A stretch of DNA of 64,000 nucleotides, from the NCBI GenBank assembly GCA_020025475.1, contig JAHHSA010000006.1, forward strand, positions 4,241 through 68,240, in the 5' to 3' direction. Under the pieces are notes generated by a model. That model did not search any database and was not told the origin of the DNA. It saw nothing but the letters and a program-made list of their open reading frames with translations. This DNA is from Oscillibacter sp. Its GTDB lineage: Bacteria; Bacillota; Clostridia; Oscillospirales; Oscillospiraceae. Numbering within the stretch: position 1 is the stretch's first letter; each line of letters opens with the position of its first letter. The translations under genes and the position numbers were made by a program. This document shows, one piece after another, positions 26,892 to 35,604 of the stretch.

Positions 26892-27370
26892 GTCGTCCCC
26901 TCCTCTGACTGTTGGTTCAGCAGCCTCTGCATCTGTAATCGTGCCCGAAGATAGGTCACGCGGGCCCAACTCTCTGTTTTCCCATAACGCGCCGCAAGCT
27001 CAGCATAGGACCAGTTTCCAAAGGTCTTGCAGGTAAAAACAGACCGATAGGGTTCCCGCAGGCTTTGAAACAGATCCACCCATTCCAGGCCATCGTGCAT
27101 CCGGGTGGCAAAGCATTCCACTTCATCATTGGGCACTTCCCGTCGTTGCCGTTTCAGAAGATCATACCAGGTATTCCTGGCAATCTGGCATAACCAAACA
27201 GAGATCTTACAGTCTCCTCGGAAGGTATCAATGTTCAGCAAAGCCTTCACAAACGTTTCCTGCATGACATCTTCCGCATCCTGCATGGGGCAGCCGATGC
27301 TCCGCAGATATCTCAAAACCAGTCTGGCGTTTTCCTGATACACCGCCTCAAATTGTCGGTCTTCCCGCAT
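26888..27370 (-). CDS. ECF-type RNA polymerase sigma factor
   Basis: 160-residue extracytoplasmic-function sigma factor. Region 2 is visible (LVLRYLRSIGCPMQDAEDVM, then VWLCQIARNTWYDLLKRQ), and region 4 ends the protein (YRSVFTCKTFGNWSYAELAA, TESWARVTYLRARLQM). The start is uncertain: ATG 27370 has GGAGG 13 bases away, while ATG 27394 overlaps that site. It is cotranscribed with its anti-sigma factor. An upstream TGTAAC-N17-AGTC pattern (27411-27437) could be an autoregulated promoter. Confidence 0.88.
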   Translation of the reverse strand: MREDRQFEAVYQENARLVLRYLRSIGCPMQDAEDVMQETFVKALLNIDTFRGDCKISVWLCQIARNTWYDLLKRQRREVPNDEVECFATRMHDGLEWVDLFQSLREPYRSVFTCKTFGNWSYAELAARYGKTESWARVTYLRARLQMQRLLNQQSEEGTT

Positions 27371-27410
27371 AAAGAGCAGCCAGCCTCCTTCCATGCTTTC
27401 TTACCCATAT

Positions 27411-27437
27411 GACTATCCAAATCGCCAATTTGTTACA
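27411..27437 (-). promoter_or_regulatory. Possible autoregulatory ECF promoter
   Basis: On the minus strand TGTAAC (27432-27437) and AGTC (27411-27414) are 17 bases apart. This resembles the AAC / GTC pattern used by many ECF sigma factors, 41 bases before the sigma gene. Confidence 0.35.
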
Positions 27438-27510
27438 CACCCCTGAAATTTTCTGAACACAGAAAGCATCTTAGTGCTGTCTTGATCTCAAAGATCGCTG
27501 CAAGATATTC

Positions 27511-27539
27511 TTGTATTCTAGTAAAGATTGCAGTATCAT
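27511..27539 (+). promoter_or_regulatory. Promoter of pckA
   Basis: TTGTAT (27511-27516), 17-base spacer, TATCAT (27534-27539). Confidence 0.7.
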
Positions 27540-27594
27540 AGAATACAATTATGACCCACTACCCTTCTGGGAGATTTTAATTGGAGGAAAGCAT

Positions 27595-29283
27595 ATGTCT
27601 ACCAAAGCCTATTATCCCCGCGCGGAGATCGGTCCCAACAAGGTCGGCTTCTCCAAAACCCGTTCCATTATCGAAGCTCCCTTCTATGGCAATAATGTCG
27701 TTAAAATAAACACTCTTCGGGAGGCCTATGAGCTGGCAAAGAACGCTCCCGGGACTGTCGTAACCGACATGCCTGTCTACCGTGGGGAGGAATTCGGCCT
27801 GGACTCTGACGCTAAGGTACTGCTGTTCAACGACGGTTCCATCACCGGCCGCTACGCGCCCGCCCGCCGCATTGCCGGCAAGCCTGGCGTGAATACCGCC
27901 GCTCTGGATAAAATCGTCATGGACGCCGTCTATGATACCCGCTGGAAGACCATGTATCACGCTGAGGTCTACATCGGTCTAGATGAGGAATTTATGGTGA
28001 AGGCACACCTTCTGATTCCAGAGGGCGAGGAAAACCTGCTCTACAACTGGATGCTGAACTTCCAGTACACCTCTGATGAATATGTCAAACGCTACAAGAA
28101 TTCCAAGCCTGTTGGCAACGGCAAGGAACCTGATATCTACATCTTCTCTGATCCCCAGTGGACCGGTGCCCCCGGTCAGGAGGATATCTGCGATCCCAAG
28201 TGCCTGTGCTACTTCAATACGGAGTCCAACTGCGCCGCTATTCTGGGTATGCGCTATTTCGGTGAGCACAAGAAGGGCACTCTGACCCTGGCCTGGGCCA
28301 TTGCAAATCGCAACGGCTACGCTTCCTGCCACGGCGGGCAGAAGGAGTATACCCTCTCTGACGGCAGCAAGTTTGTCTCTGCTGTGTTCGGCCTCTCCGG
28401 CTCTGGCAAGTCCACTCTCACCCACGCCAAGCATGGTGGGAAGTATCCCTCCATCAAGGTGCTGCACGATGATGCTTTTATCATCAACTCCGACACCTGT
28501 GCTTCCATTGCTCTGGAGCCCACCTACTTTGATAAGACTGCTGACTATCCCTGCAACTCCGAGGATAACAAGTATCTGCTGACTGCCCAGAACTGCTCCG
28601 CCACCCTGGATGAGGACGGTAAAGTGGTCCTGGTCACCGAGGACGTCCGCAACGGCAACGGTCGTGCCATTAAGTCCAAGTTGTGGTCCCCCAACCGGGT
28701 GGATAAGATTGAGTCTCCTGTGAATGCCATTTTCTGGATTATGAAGGACCCCACCATTCCTCCCATCGTCCGTCTGAAGGGTGCTTCTCTGGCCTCTGTC
28801 ATGGGTGCAACCCTGGCCACCAAGCGCTCCTCTGCTGAGCGTCTGAAGGAGGGTGTTGACCCCAACGCTCTGGTGGTGGAGCCCTATGCAAACCCCTTCC
28901 GTACCTATCCTCTGGTCAACGACTATGAGAAGTTCAAGAAGCTGGTAGCTGAGAAGAATGTAGCCTGCTACATCATCAACACCGGTGACTTTATGGGCAA
29001 GAAAGTCCAGAAGGAAGACACGCTCTCCATTCTGGAGTCCGTGGTGGAGGGAAAGGCCCAGTTCAAACCCTGGGGGCCCTTCTCCGACATTGAGATCTGC
29101 GAGCGGGAAGGCTTTGTACCAGATCTGAACGACCACGACTACGTGGCACAGATGAAGGCCCGTATGCAGGACCGCCTGAACTACGTGGAGGGTCTGGAGA
29201 CTGCTGAAGGCGGCTTCAACAAGCTGCCTGACGATGCCGCAGAGGCCCTTCGCAAGGTCGTGGAGCAGGCCAACAGCCTGTAA
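27595..29283 (+). CDS. pckA: Phosphoenolpyruvate carboxykinase (ATP-type)
   Basis: Interconverts oxaloacetate and PEP. In gut anaerobes it often runs toward oxaloacetate, conserving ATP. The 562 residues contain the PEPCK P-loop GLSGSGKST (about 266-274), the metal/ligand region VLHDDAFIIN, and the C-terminal FRTYPL nucleotide-binding region. The loop reads SGSGKS rather than the common SGTGKT, which places it in a divergent clade of ATP-PEPCKs. The start is ATG 27595 after TTGGAGGAAA; upstream frame 27511-27594 is the promoter. It is monocistronic. Confidence 0.93.
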   Translation: MSTKAYYPRAEIGPNKVGFSKTRSIIEAPFYGNNVVKINTLREAYELAKNAPGTVVTDMPVYRGEEFGLDSDAKVLLFNDGSITGRYAPARRIAGKPGVNTAALDKIVMDAVYDTRWKTMYHAEVYIGLDEEFMVKAHLLIPEGEENLLYNWMLNFQYTSDEYVKRYKNSKPVGNGKEPDIYIFSDPQWTGAPGQEDICDPKCLCYFNTESNCAAILGMRYFGEHKKGTLTLAWAIANRNGYASCHGGQKEYTLSDGSKFVSAVFGLSGSGKSTLTHAKHGGKYPSIKVLHDDAFIINSDTCASIALEPTYFDKTADYPCNSEDNKYLLTAQNCSATLDEDGKVVLVTEDVRNGNGRAIKSKLWSPNRVDKIESPVNAIFWIMKDPTIPPIVRLKGASLASVMGATLATKRSSAERLKEGVDPNALVVEPYANPFRTYPLVNDYEKFKKLVAEKNVACYIINTGDFMGKKVQKEDTLSILESVVEGKAQFKPWGPFSDIEICEREGFVPDLNDHDYVAQMKARMQDRLNYVEGLETAEGGFNKLPDDAAEALRKVVEQANSL

Positions 29284-29303
29284 TCCCTCTTTCCATTGAG
29301 ACC

Positions 29304-29335
29304 AAACGCCCCGGAGCCATGCTCCGGGGCGTTTT
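29304..29335 (+). terminator. Terminator of pckA
   Basis: AAACGCCCCGGAGC / GCTCCGGGGCGTTTT with a short loop. Confidence 0.9.
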
Positions 29336-29358
29336 CCTCGACAGTTCAGCTATGGGCT

Positions 29359-29796
29359 TTATTTCCGGTCTGGATACTTGGCGCAAAGCTGATCCAGCTC
29401 CGTAACCAGAGCATTCATCTGGTCGTGATCCATCCATACGTTTAGCTCCGCCGTGTCGTTGCCATCCATGGTATTGGGCAGATAGAACGATACATAGACA
29501 CGGAAGCCCTCCCCCTCCGCATAGGCAGACAGGGTAAAGTATGGCTCCTGAAATACGCTCTCATAAGACTGCTTGATTCCGGCGTTGAGCACCTTCAGGC
29601 CAGCAGCCATCTCCTGTAGCTCGTAAGTCAGCAGGCAGCTGTTGGAGTCCTTGATGATCTCCCCGTTCTCATCCTGCCAAGTAGCACGAAGGACCAGCCA
29701 ATTCTGGTCATCGCTGCCGGGCATCACCTCATACTCGGCAAGCTCATAGTTCACAATTTTTAATTCCAGACTGGCATCTTCATTTTTAAACAGCAT
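29359..29796 (-). CDS. WapI-like immunity-family protein
   Basis: 145-residue soluble protein with a WapI-family pattern: an N-terminal SLELKIVNYEL strand, QNWLVLRATWQDENG, then CLLTYELQEMAAGL, followed by a beta-rich half. In Bacillus, WapI neutralises the toxic tRNase tail of WapA. Many Clostridia carry orphan copies with no toxin beside them, as here, where the neighbours are pckA and a ModE-like regulator. The function of such orphans is unknown. ATG 29796 follows AAGGAGAG. Confidence 0.55.
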   Translation of the reverse strand: MLFKNEDASLELKIVNYELAEYEVMPGSDDQNWLVLRATWQDENGEIIKDSNSCLLTYELQEMAAGLKVLNAGIKQSYESVFQEPYFTLSAYAEGEGFRVYVSFYLPNTMDGNDTAELNVWMDHDQMNALVTELDQLCAKYPDRK

Positions 29797-29882
29797 GATA
29801 TGCTCTCCTTTGTAAGGTCATCGCACGAGGTCGCAGACTGACCTGTTCTTTTTCGTTCTCATTGTAACACACTTTTCTTCGT

Positions 29883-29913
29883 TTGCAAATCTTCACAAAT
29901 GTGATAATATAAT
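29883..29913 (+). promoter_or_regulatory. Promoter of the ModE-like regulator
   Basis: TTGCAA (29883-29888), then TAATAT at 16 bases or TATAAT (29908-29913) at 19 bases. Confidence 0.5.
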
Positions 29914-29941
29914 ATTCACTACACCATTCTGGAGGAAAATC

Positions 29942-30313
29942 ATGGCGAAGGAACTGCAACTGAAGCTGAGCATTCGGCTTTTCACAGACGACAATCAGCG
30001 ATGCTTCGGCCCTGGTGTTGCCACGCTGCTGGAGCGAGTCCAGGAGCACCATTCTCTCCGCTCAGCTGCGGCTTCCATGGAGATGGCCTACTCCAAGGCC
30101 TGGCGTATCATCCGCACGGCTGAGGAGACCTTTGGCTTCAAGCTGCTCACCTCCACCATTGGGGGACAGCACGGCGGCGGTGCCATACTGACCGAAGAGG
30201 CGCAGCAGCTGCTCTCTGCCTATCGCAGCTTCCAAGCAGATGTGGACACCTATGCAAAAGCCCGTTTTGAACGTACCTTTGGATTTTATCGTTCTCTGGA
30301 CAAACATCTTTAA
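29942..30313 (+). CDS. ModE N-terminal-type winged-helix regulator
   Basis: 123 residues matching the LysR-like winged helix of ModE (LLERVQEHHSLRSAAASMEM, AYSKAWRIIRTAE, then GGQHGGGAILTEEAQQLL). It lacks the C-terminal molybdate-binding MOP domains, so it is the short, DNA-binding-only form common in Clostridia. Such proteins are often found near molybdenum genes; the xdh cluster begins about 850 bases further on. Regulation of molybdoenzyme genes is therefore a reasonable inference, but no operator has been matched to it. Confidence 0.82.
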   Translation: MAKELQLKLSIRLFTDDNQRCFGPGVATLLERVQEHHSLRSAAASMEMAYSKAWRIIRTAEETFGFKLLTSTIGGQHGGGAILTEEAQQLLSAYRSFQADVDTYAKARFERTFGFYRSLDKHL

Positions 30314-30323
30314 TATTTGATTA

Positions 30324-30356
30324 AAGGAGCGCATCGTACACGATGCGCTCCTTGTT
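30324..30356. terminator. Terminator between the ModE-like gene and the kinase-like gene
   Basis: AAGGAGCGCATCG / CGATGCGCTCCTT. It lies between convergent genes and could serve both. Confidence 0.75.
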
Positions 30357-30369
30357 CATATCCTGAAAT

Positions 30370-31017
30370 TCAGCGGGTGGGGTCCTCTTCCGTAGGGCTG
30401 AGAACGGGATTTTCCTTATGCTCAATCATGGCACGGATCATCTCAACAGTACCGCCCAGGCCTAAGTAGTTGCTGTCAATGCAGAAATCATAGCTCTCCA
30501 CAGCGCCCCACTTCTGGGAGGAATAATACTCATAATAGGAAGCACGACGCTTGTCGGTCTTCAAAATAAGGGATCTCGCCTTCTCCGGTGTCAGATTCTG
30601 ACGCTCCGCCACTCGCTTGATTCGCACATCCATAGGTGCATGGATAAAGAGACTCAAGAGGTTGGGGTTATCTGCCAGCGCATAGTCGGCACACCGGCCG
30701 ATGATTACACAGGAGCCCTGCTCCGCAATATTGCGAATGGTATCAAACGTAGCCAGATAGACCTGCTGCTCCAGCGAATCGCTGGCTCCTGCACCAGGGA
30801 GGCTGAACATATAGGAGTCCATGGCGATGGAGTAGAGCAGGCTCTTGGGTCTCTCATCGAAGTTCTCAAAGATCTTCTCACACATGCCGCTCTTCTCAGC
30901 TGCTACGCGCAGGATCTCCTTATCATAAAAAGGGATGTTCAGTTCCTTGGACAGGCGAATGCCGACTTCCTTGCCGCCGCTGCCAAACTGTCGTCCGATC
31001 GTAATGATGGTTTTCAT
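30370..31017 (-). CDS. Cytidylate kinase-like family protein
   Basis: 215-residue P-loop kinase of the cytidylate-kinase-like family (not the true Cmk). It has an ITIGRQFGSGGKEVG loop at residues 5-19, IPFYDKEIL, CVIIGRCADY and the lid region RVAERQNLTPEKAR. Such proteins are abundant in gut Clostridia, often several per genome, and their substrate is not established. The start is ATG 31017, after GAGGAGG; the longer ORF is the promoter region. It lies downstream of the xdhABC terminator with its own promoter. Confidence 0.85.
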   Translation of the reverse strand: MKTIITIGRQFGSGGKEVGIRLSKELNIPFYDKEILRVAAEKSGMCEKIFENFDERPKSLLYSIAMDSYMFSLPGAGASDSLEQQVYLATFDTIRNIAEQGSCVIIGRCADYALADNPNLLSLFIHAPMDVRIKRVAERQNLTPEKARSLILKTDKRRASYYEYYSSQKWGAVESYDFCIDSNYLGLGGTVEMIRAMIEHKENPVLSPTEEDPTR

Positions 31018-31044
31018 ATGGTGTCCTCCTCTCTTGGTATTGAT

Positions 31045-31073
31045 ATTATATCGCAGTTTCTCCTGCCCGTCAA
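31045..31073 (-). promoter_or_regulatory. Promoter of the cytidylate kinase-like gene
   Basis: TTGACG (31068-31073), 17-base spacer, TATAAT (31045-31050) on the minus strand. Confidence 0.88.
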
Positions 31074-31114
31074 ACAAAACAAAAGAGAGGAGCTTCGCTC
31101 CCCTGCTCTGGGAC

Positions 31115-31145
31115 AAAACGCCCCCACTCCGGGTGGAGTGGGGGC
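31115..31145 (-). terminator. Terminator of xdhABC
   Basis: GCCCCCACTCC / GGAGTGGGGGC on the minus strand followed by GTTTTGT. Confidence 0.75.
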
Positions 31146-31166
31146 ATAAACACGCAGCAGGGTGAA

Positions 31167-31679
31167 TTAATCCTCCTGGGGCATTTCCTTGCCCAGGCGC
31201 TGATACATGGTCTTCTTTACGGCACGCAGAATGTTCTCATAGCCAGTGCAGCGGCATAGGTGGCCGGAGAGCAGCTTCCGCAGCTCATCATCGGTGTACT
31301 CCTTGCCGGAGTTGAGAATCTCCCAGGCGGAGAGGATGAAGCCGGGAGAGCAGAAACCGCACTGGATCGCAGCCTCGTCAATGAAGGCCTGCTGAATGTC
31401 GCTCAGCTCGCCATTGGGCCCCATCAGACCCTCCAGCGTAGTGATGTTCTTGCCCTCAGCCCAGACAGCCAGGTAAATGCAGGAGTTGAACGCCTCCCCG
31501 TCAATGATGACCGTGCAGGCACCGCACTCACCCACTTCGCAGCCCTTTTTGACGGAGGTCATGCTGTAGTCGTTGCGGAGCATATCGGTCAGAGAGGCAC
31601 GGACGTCCACGTACTTCTCAACTTCCTTGCCGTTCAAGGTAAAGTGCACATTCTGGAACTGGTTCACATGCTTTTCCAT
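31167..31679 (-). CDS. xdhC: Molybdenum hydroxylase, 2Fe-2S subunit
   Basis: Electron-transfer subunit of a xanthine-dehydrogenase-type enzyme. The 170 residues contain the plant-ferredoxin-type cluster (GCEVGECGACTVIIDGEAFN followed by SC) and the second, all-helical cluster (CGFCSPG and CRCTG). It is the last gene of xdhA-xdhB-xdhC; its ATG overlaps the xdhB stop (TAATG). A terminator follows. The substrate cannot be fixed from this subunit. Confidence 0.93.
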   Translation of the reverse strand: MEKHVNQFQNVHFTLNGKEVEKYVDVRASLTDMLRNDYSMTSVKKGCEVGECGACTVIIDGEAFNSCIYLAVWAEGKNITTLEGLMGPNGELSDIQQAFIDEAAIQCGFCSPGFILSAWEILNSGKEYTDDELRKLLSGHLCRCTGYENILRAVKKTMYQRLGKEMPQED

Positions 31680-32560
31680 TACAGATCACCTCCTGCCAGC
31701 TTCACGGATTCGATAAAAGCTCGTTTGGCGCTCTCCACTGCAATGTGCAGACGAAAATCCTTAGCAGCACGCCAGGAATCTCGTGGATTAATATCTTCCC
31801 TGACAGCCTTGCCGAAGGCCTCAGCCAGCTCCATGGAGATAGGCTTGCCTGCAGCCAGGTTCTCTGCAGTTGCAGCACGCATGGGAATGGGACCCGCAAC
31901 GCCAAAGGCAACTCTGGCGCGCTCCACAGTCTTCTTATCAACCGACAGGCGAACGTTGACGGAAGTTCCCAGGGTAGCAATATCCATGGCGTTGCGCATG
32001 GCGTACTTCACATAGTGACCGCAGCAGTTCTCGTAACTCTCCTTGGGGATCAGAATCCCGGTCTGGATCTCGCCCTCGCGGATGTCCACCTTGCCGGCCT
32101 TGATGTAGAACTCCTGAATGGGCAGACGGCGAACACCGTTGGGGCCGGTCAGCTCAATGATGGCATCCAGGGCAAAGAGCGTGGATGCCGAGTCAGCGGA
32201 GGTTACGCCGTTGCAGGTGTTGCCGCCAATGGTACCAATGTTGCGGATCTGAGGGCCGCCAACTTGATCAACAGCCTCCCCCAGGACCAGCAGATGCTTC
32301 TGGATGATGGGGTCCTTGGTGATATGGGAGAAGCTGGTGAGGCTGCCAATACGGATCGTGCCGTCCTCTTCCATCTTCACGCCGCGAAGCTCATCCAGTT
32401 TCTGAATGGAAATCAGCTCTGCGCCAGCTCGTCTTCCCTCACGCATCTGGACCAGAACGTCCGAGCCGCCGGCAATAATCTGTGCCTCAGGATGAGCTAT
32501 CCGGAGGGCCACAGCATCGTCCACAGAAGTGGCCTCATAAAGTGCCTTCATATCATACAT
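31679..32560 (-). CDS. xdhB: Molybdenum hydroxylase, FAD-binding subunit
   Basis: Flavin subunit passing electrons from the Fe-S centres to an acceptor. The 293 residues have a CO-dehydrogenase-flavoprotein-type FAD site (AQIIAGGSDVLVQMREGR and TIGGNTCNGVTSADSA) and the C-terminal domain with RVAFGVAGPIPMRA. It follows xdhA by 18 bases and is coupled to xdhC by a 1-base overlap. Confidence 0.93.
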   Translation of the reverse strand: MYDMKALYEATSVDDAVALRIAHPEAQIIAGGSDVLVQMREGRRAGAELISIQKLDELRGVKMEEDGTIRIGSLTSFSHITKDPIIQKHLLVLGEAVDQVGGPQIRNIGTIGGNTCNGVTSADSASTLFALDAIIELTGPNGVRRLPIQEFYIKAGKVDIREGEIQTGILIPKESYENCCGHYVKYAMRNAMDIATLGTSVNVRLSVDKKTVERARVAFGVAGPIPMRAATAENLAAGKPISMELAEAFGKAVREDINPRDSWRAAKDFRLHIAVESAKRAFIESVKLAGGDL

Positions 32561-32578
32561 AGTAGTGAGTCCCTCCTT

Positions 32579-34876
32579 TTAGTCTTCGATCAGTCCAGCT
32601 GCCTTGAACTCCTTGTACAGGACATGGGGCGTCATGGGGCAGCGGTCAATTGCCACACCGGTGGCCTGGAAAATAGCATTGCGGATTGCGGGAGCACCGG
32701 AAGCCGCGGGAGGCTCACCCAAGCCCTTGACGCCATAAGGAGATGTCGGCTCCGGGTTTTCCACAAATGCGCTCTTGAGATGGGGGTGATCCATCATAGT
32801 GGAGAGCTTGTAGTCCAGCAGGTTGTTGTTCAAAGGACGACCGGTCTTCTCGTCAAACTTCAGCTCTTCGCTGAGGCCGTAGCCGATTGCCATGGACATT
32901 CCGCCGTGGACCTGTGCCTCGGCCAGCGCAGGGTTGATGAGAGTTCCGCAGTCATGGACGTTGACCATATTCAGCAGCTTCACCTTACACATGGGGATAT
33001 CCACCTCGACCTCAGCAAAAGTGCAGCCGAAGGTGTAGGCATTGGACTTGATCTGCGTGGTCTTCTCAGCGGTGATGTGCTGGCTGTGCTCCAGAGAGTA
33101 CAGGCTCTCGGTTGCCAGCTCACCAAGTGTCTTGAGGACTCGGCCGTCAGTGGTACGGATGATCTTGCCATCCACCAGATCCAGGCTGCTCACAGGCATA
33201 CGGGTCTGCTCATGGGCGATCTCCAGGATTCGCTCCTTGAGGGCCTGACCGGTCTGCTTGATGGAAAAGCTGGCAATGTAGGACTGGCGGGAAGCATATG
33301 CACCGGTACCGAAGGGGCATACATCCGTATCCTGCGTGGACACCACATGAACATCCTCCACGGGCACGCCAACTGCGTCAGCCACCATCTGGGAGAATGC
33401 AGTATCGCCACCCTGGCCAATCTCAGTCTCACCCAGCTGGAACTGCAGAGAGCCGTCCTGGTTCAGGACCATGCGGCAGGAGGAGGACTCCAGAGAGATG
33501 GGCCACACACCGCTGTTGTACCAGAATACGGCCACGCCGACACCGCGGCGGATGGGACCGGTTTGATTCTGATATTCCTTCAACTTGCGTTCATAGTCGA
33601 TTGCCTTCATCCCCTTATCCAGGCACTGATTGAAGGAATCATAGTACATCTCATTTTTGGAAAAGTTATCCACATAACCCACTGGCATCAGATACTTGCG
33701 GCGATATTCCAGGGGCTCCATACCGATAGCCTTGCAGATATCATCAATGTGGCTCTCACCTGCAAACATTGCCTGCGGGATACCATATGCACGCATGGCA
33801 CCGGCGACGGGACGGTTGGTGTAAACCGTATAGGCATCACACTCCACATTGGGGCAGGGATAGAGCTGAGGGAACGCGCCCATGCCCTTGGCAACAATGC
33901 CGTGGCCGTGGGAGGCGTAAGCGCCCTGGTTAGAAAACGCCTCAAACTTCCGAGCCACCAGCTCACCGTTGGGACGGACGTAAGAGATGATGTGGGTGCG
34001 GATGGCATGGCGGACACGGTTGCAAACGAAGGTCTCCTCACGGGTGCACTCATAGTGAACCAGACGGCCGCCGACCTTGGTAGAACACCAGGCACAAAGG
34101 GGCTCGTACAGAGCATCCTGCTTATTGCCGAAGCCACCGCCCACATAGGGCTTGATGATGCGCACATCACCCCATGGACGGCCCAAAGCCTGTGCGGTAC
34201 AGCGGCGGACAATGTGCGGGATCTGCGTGGAGCTTACGACCACCACACGGCCGGCCTCTTCGTAAGCATAGCAGCCGTGATTCTCAATGTGGCAGTGCTG
34301 CACGGTAGGGGTATCATACCAGCCCTCGACCTTGATCAGCCCCGGCTCCTTGCGAGCCTCCTCATAATTACCGTTGTTGATGGAGGTGTGGGCAACGATG
34401 TTGCTGTCGCCGCGCTCATCGTGAATCAGGGGCGCATCCGGCTTCATAGCTTCCTGGACATCCAGAACAAAGGGCAGTTCCTCATACTCCACCTTCAGGG
34501 CACGGACACCCTGGACTGCTGCGATCTCGTTTTCAGCAATGACCACAGCCACGTCATCCCCATAATAACGAACGTGCTGGTTCAGCAGCTTCCGGTCTGC
34601 GATATCCTGGTGAGAGGGGTCCGTGGACCAGGGATGGCCTGCCGTCGGAAAGGGAATATCCGGAACATCAAAGCATGTCAGAACCTTCACCACACCGCAA
34701 ATAGCCTCTGCTTCCTTGGTATCAATCGACTTCACATAGCCATGTGCGATTGTAGAACGACAAACCTTGATGATGAGTGCGTCACGCCCGCACAGATCAT
34801 CTACATACTTTGCTCTGCCCGTTGCCTTTTCAAATGCATCTACACGCGGGATGCTCTTGCCAACGCTTTTGCTCAT
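32579..34876 (-). CDS. xdhA: Molybdenum hydroxylase, molybdopterin-binding subunit
   Basis: Catalytic subunit of about 765 residues, of the xanthine dehydrogenase/aldehyde oxidase family. It opens SIPRVDAFEKATGRAKYVDD and contains VGGGFGNKQD, where the Gly-rich loop meets the cofactor, then RAYGIPQAMFAGE, ETEIGQGGDTAFSQM and the C-terminal GLGEPPAASGAPAIRNA with the catalytic-Glu motif. The start is ATG 34876, after AAGGAGG. It is the first gene of xdhABC and divergent from mocA. The family is certain; purine versus another N-heterocycle is inferred from the ssnA/ygfK context. Confidence 0.92.
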   Translation of the reverse strand: MSKSVGKSIPRVDAFEKATGRAKYVDDLCGRDALIIKVCRSTIAHGYVKSIDTKEAEAICGVVKVLTCFDVPDIPFPTAGHPWSTDPSHQDIADRKLLNQHVRYYGDDVAVVIAENEIAAVQGVRALKVEYEELPFVLDVQEAMKPDAPLIHDERGDSNIVAHTSINNGNYEEARKEPGLIKVEGWYDTPTVQHCHIENHGCYAYEEAGRVVVVSSTQIPHIVRRCTAQALGRPWGDVRIIKPYVGGGFGNKQDALYEPLCAWCSTKVGGRLVHYECTREETFVCNRVRHAIRTHIISYVRPNGELVARKFEAFSNQGAYASHGHGIVAKGMGAFPQLYPCPNVECDAYTVYTNRPVAGAMRAYGIPQAMFAGESHIDDICKAIGMEPLEYRRKYLMPVGYVDNFSKNEMYYDSFNQCLDKGMKAIDYERKLKEYQNQTGPIRRGVGVAVFWYNSGVWPISLESSSCRMVLNQDGSLQFQLGETEIGQGGDTAFSQMVADAVGVPVEDVHVVSTQDTDVCPFGTGAYASRQSYIASFSIKQTGQALKERILEIAHEQTRMPVSSLDLVDGKIIRTTDGRVLKTLGELATESLYSLEHSQHITAEKTTQIKSNAYTFGCTFAEVEVDIPMCKVKLLNMVNVHDCGTLINPALAEAQVHGGMSMAIGYGLSEELKFDEKTGRPLNNNLLDYKLSTMMDHPHLKSAFVENPEPTSPYGVKGLGEPPAASGAPAIRNAIFQATGVAIDRCPMTPHVLYKEFKAAGLIED

Positions 34877-34923
34877 GGGGCATTTCCTCCTTAACAAATT
34901 CAAACTGAACCCTTTGTCCCGGA

Positions 34924-34953
34924 TTGACTTTCCCAGGAAAAGGCGGATATACT
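34924..34953 (+). promoter_or_regulatory. Promoter of mocA
   Basis: TTGACT (34924-34929), 18-base spacer, TATACT (34948-34953), followed by GAGGG and ATG 34988. It lies in the 111-base divergent gap shared with xdhA. Confidence 0.75.
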
Positions 34954-34987
34954 AAATAGGATCACAACAGAAAATGAGGGTGTGAAA

Positions 34988-35572
34988 ATGAAAGAACCTT
35001 TGAAAATTGGCTGCGTTGTCATGGCCGCTGGAAACGCAAGGCGATTCGGAGCCAACAAGCTGGCTATGAAACTCCAGGGGCGGAGTCTCTTCCGCCGCGC
35101 ACTGGATGCAGTTCCTGCAAACCAGTTTGAAACCGTTGTCGTTGTCACACAATTCAAAGAATTTTCAAGCATTGTAAAGGAATTTGGCTTCACATATATT
35201 TCAAATGACCAGCCGGACTTGGGACAAAGTCACACCCTGCAACTAGGTCTTTCTGCCCTAAGGAATTTGGATGGTGTTCTCTTCCAGGTTGCAGACCAAC
35301 CGCTTCTCCGCCGTGAGAGTATTGAAGCGCTCATTGCGCTTTGGCGGATGGAGCCTGCGTGTATTGCCGCTCTGGGTCATCAGGACCGCCGGGGCAACCC
35401 CTGTCTCTTCCCTGCACGATATTTCCCGGAGCTGATGGCAATCAGCGGGGATCGCGGCGGCAGCGTCGTCATCCGGAATCACCCGGATGCGCTGAAGCTG
35501 CTGGAGGTGTTGGAAGAGGAACTCTTCGACGTGGACACCGCCCAGGCACTGAACCAATTAAAGATGATGTAA
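34988..35572 (+). CDS. mocA: Molybdenum cofactor nucleotidyltransferase, MocA/YgfJ family
   Basis: Adds CMP (MocA) or a related nucleotide to the molybdenum cofactor for hydroxylases. The 194-residue NTP-transferase has VVMAAGNARRFGANKLAM as its nucleotide loop, then VADQPLL and GHQDRRGNPCLFP. The start is ATG 34988 because GAGGG lies 7 bases upstream; GTG 34982 is too close to it. It sits alone on the plus strand between two minus-strand dehydrogenases, which it presumably serves. Confidence 0.88.
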   Translation: MKEPLKIGCVVMAAGNARRFGANKLAMKLQGRSLFRRALDAVPANQFETVVVVTQFKEFSSIVKEFGFTYISNDQPDLGQSHTLQLGLSALRNLDGVLFQVADQPLLRRESIEALIALWRMEPACIAALGHQDRRGNPCLFPARYFPELMAISGDRGGSVVIRNHPDALKLLEVLEEELFDVDTAQALNQLKMM

Positions 35573-35604
35573 GGTGCAGGCCCGATTTTGGGCCTGCTCC
35601 ATTT

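Noticed and set aside
31745..34894. Plus-strand ORF of 1049 residues opposite xdhA/xdhB
   Set aside because: It is antisense to well-conserved molybdenum hydroxylase genes and has no ribosome site or recognisable domain. Long antisense frames arise from the GC-rich third positions here.
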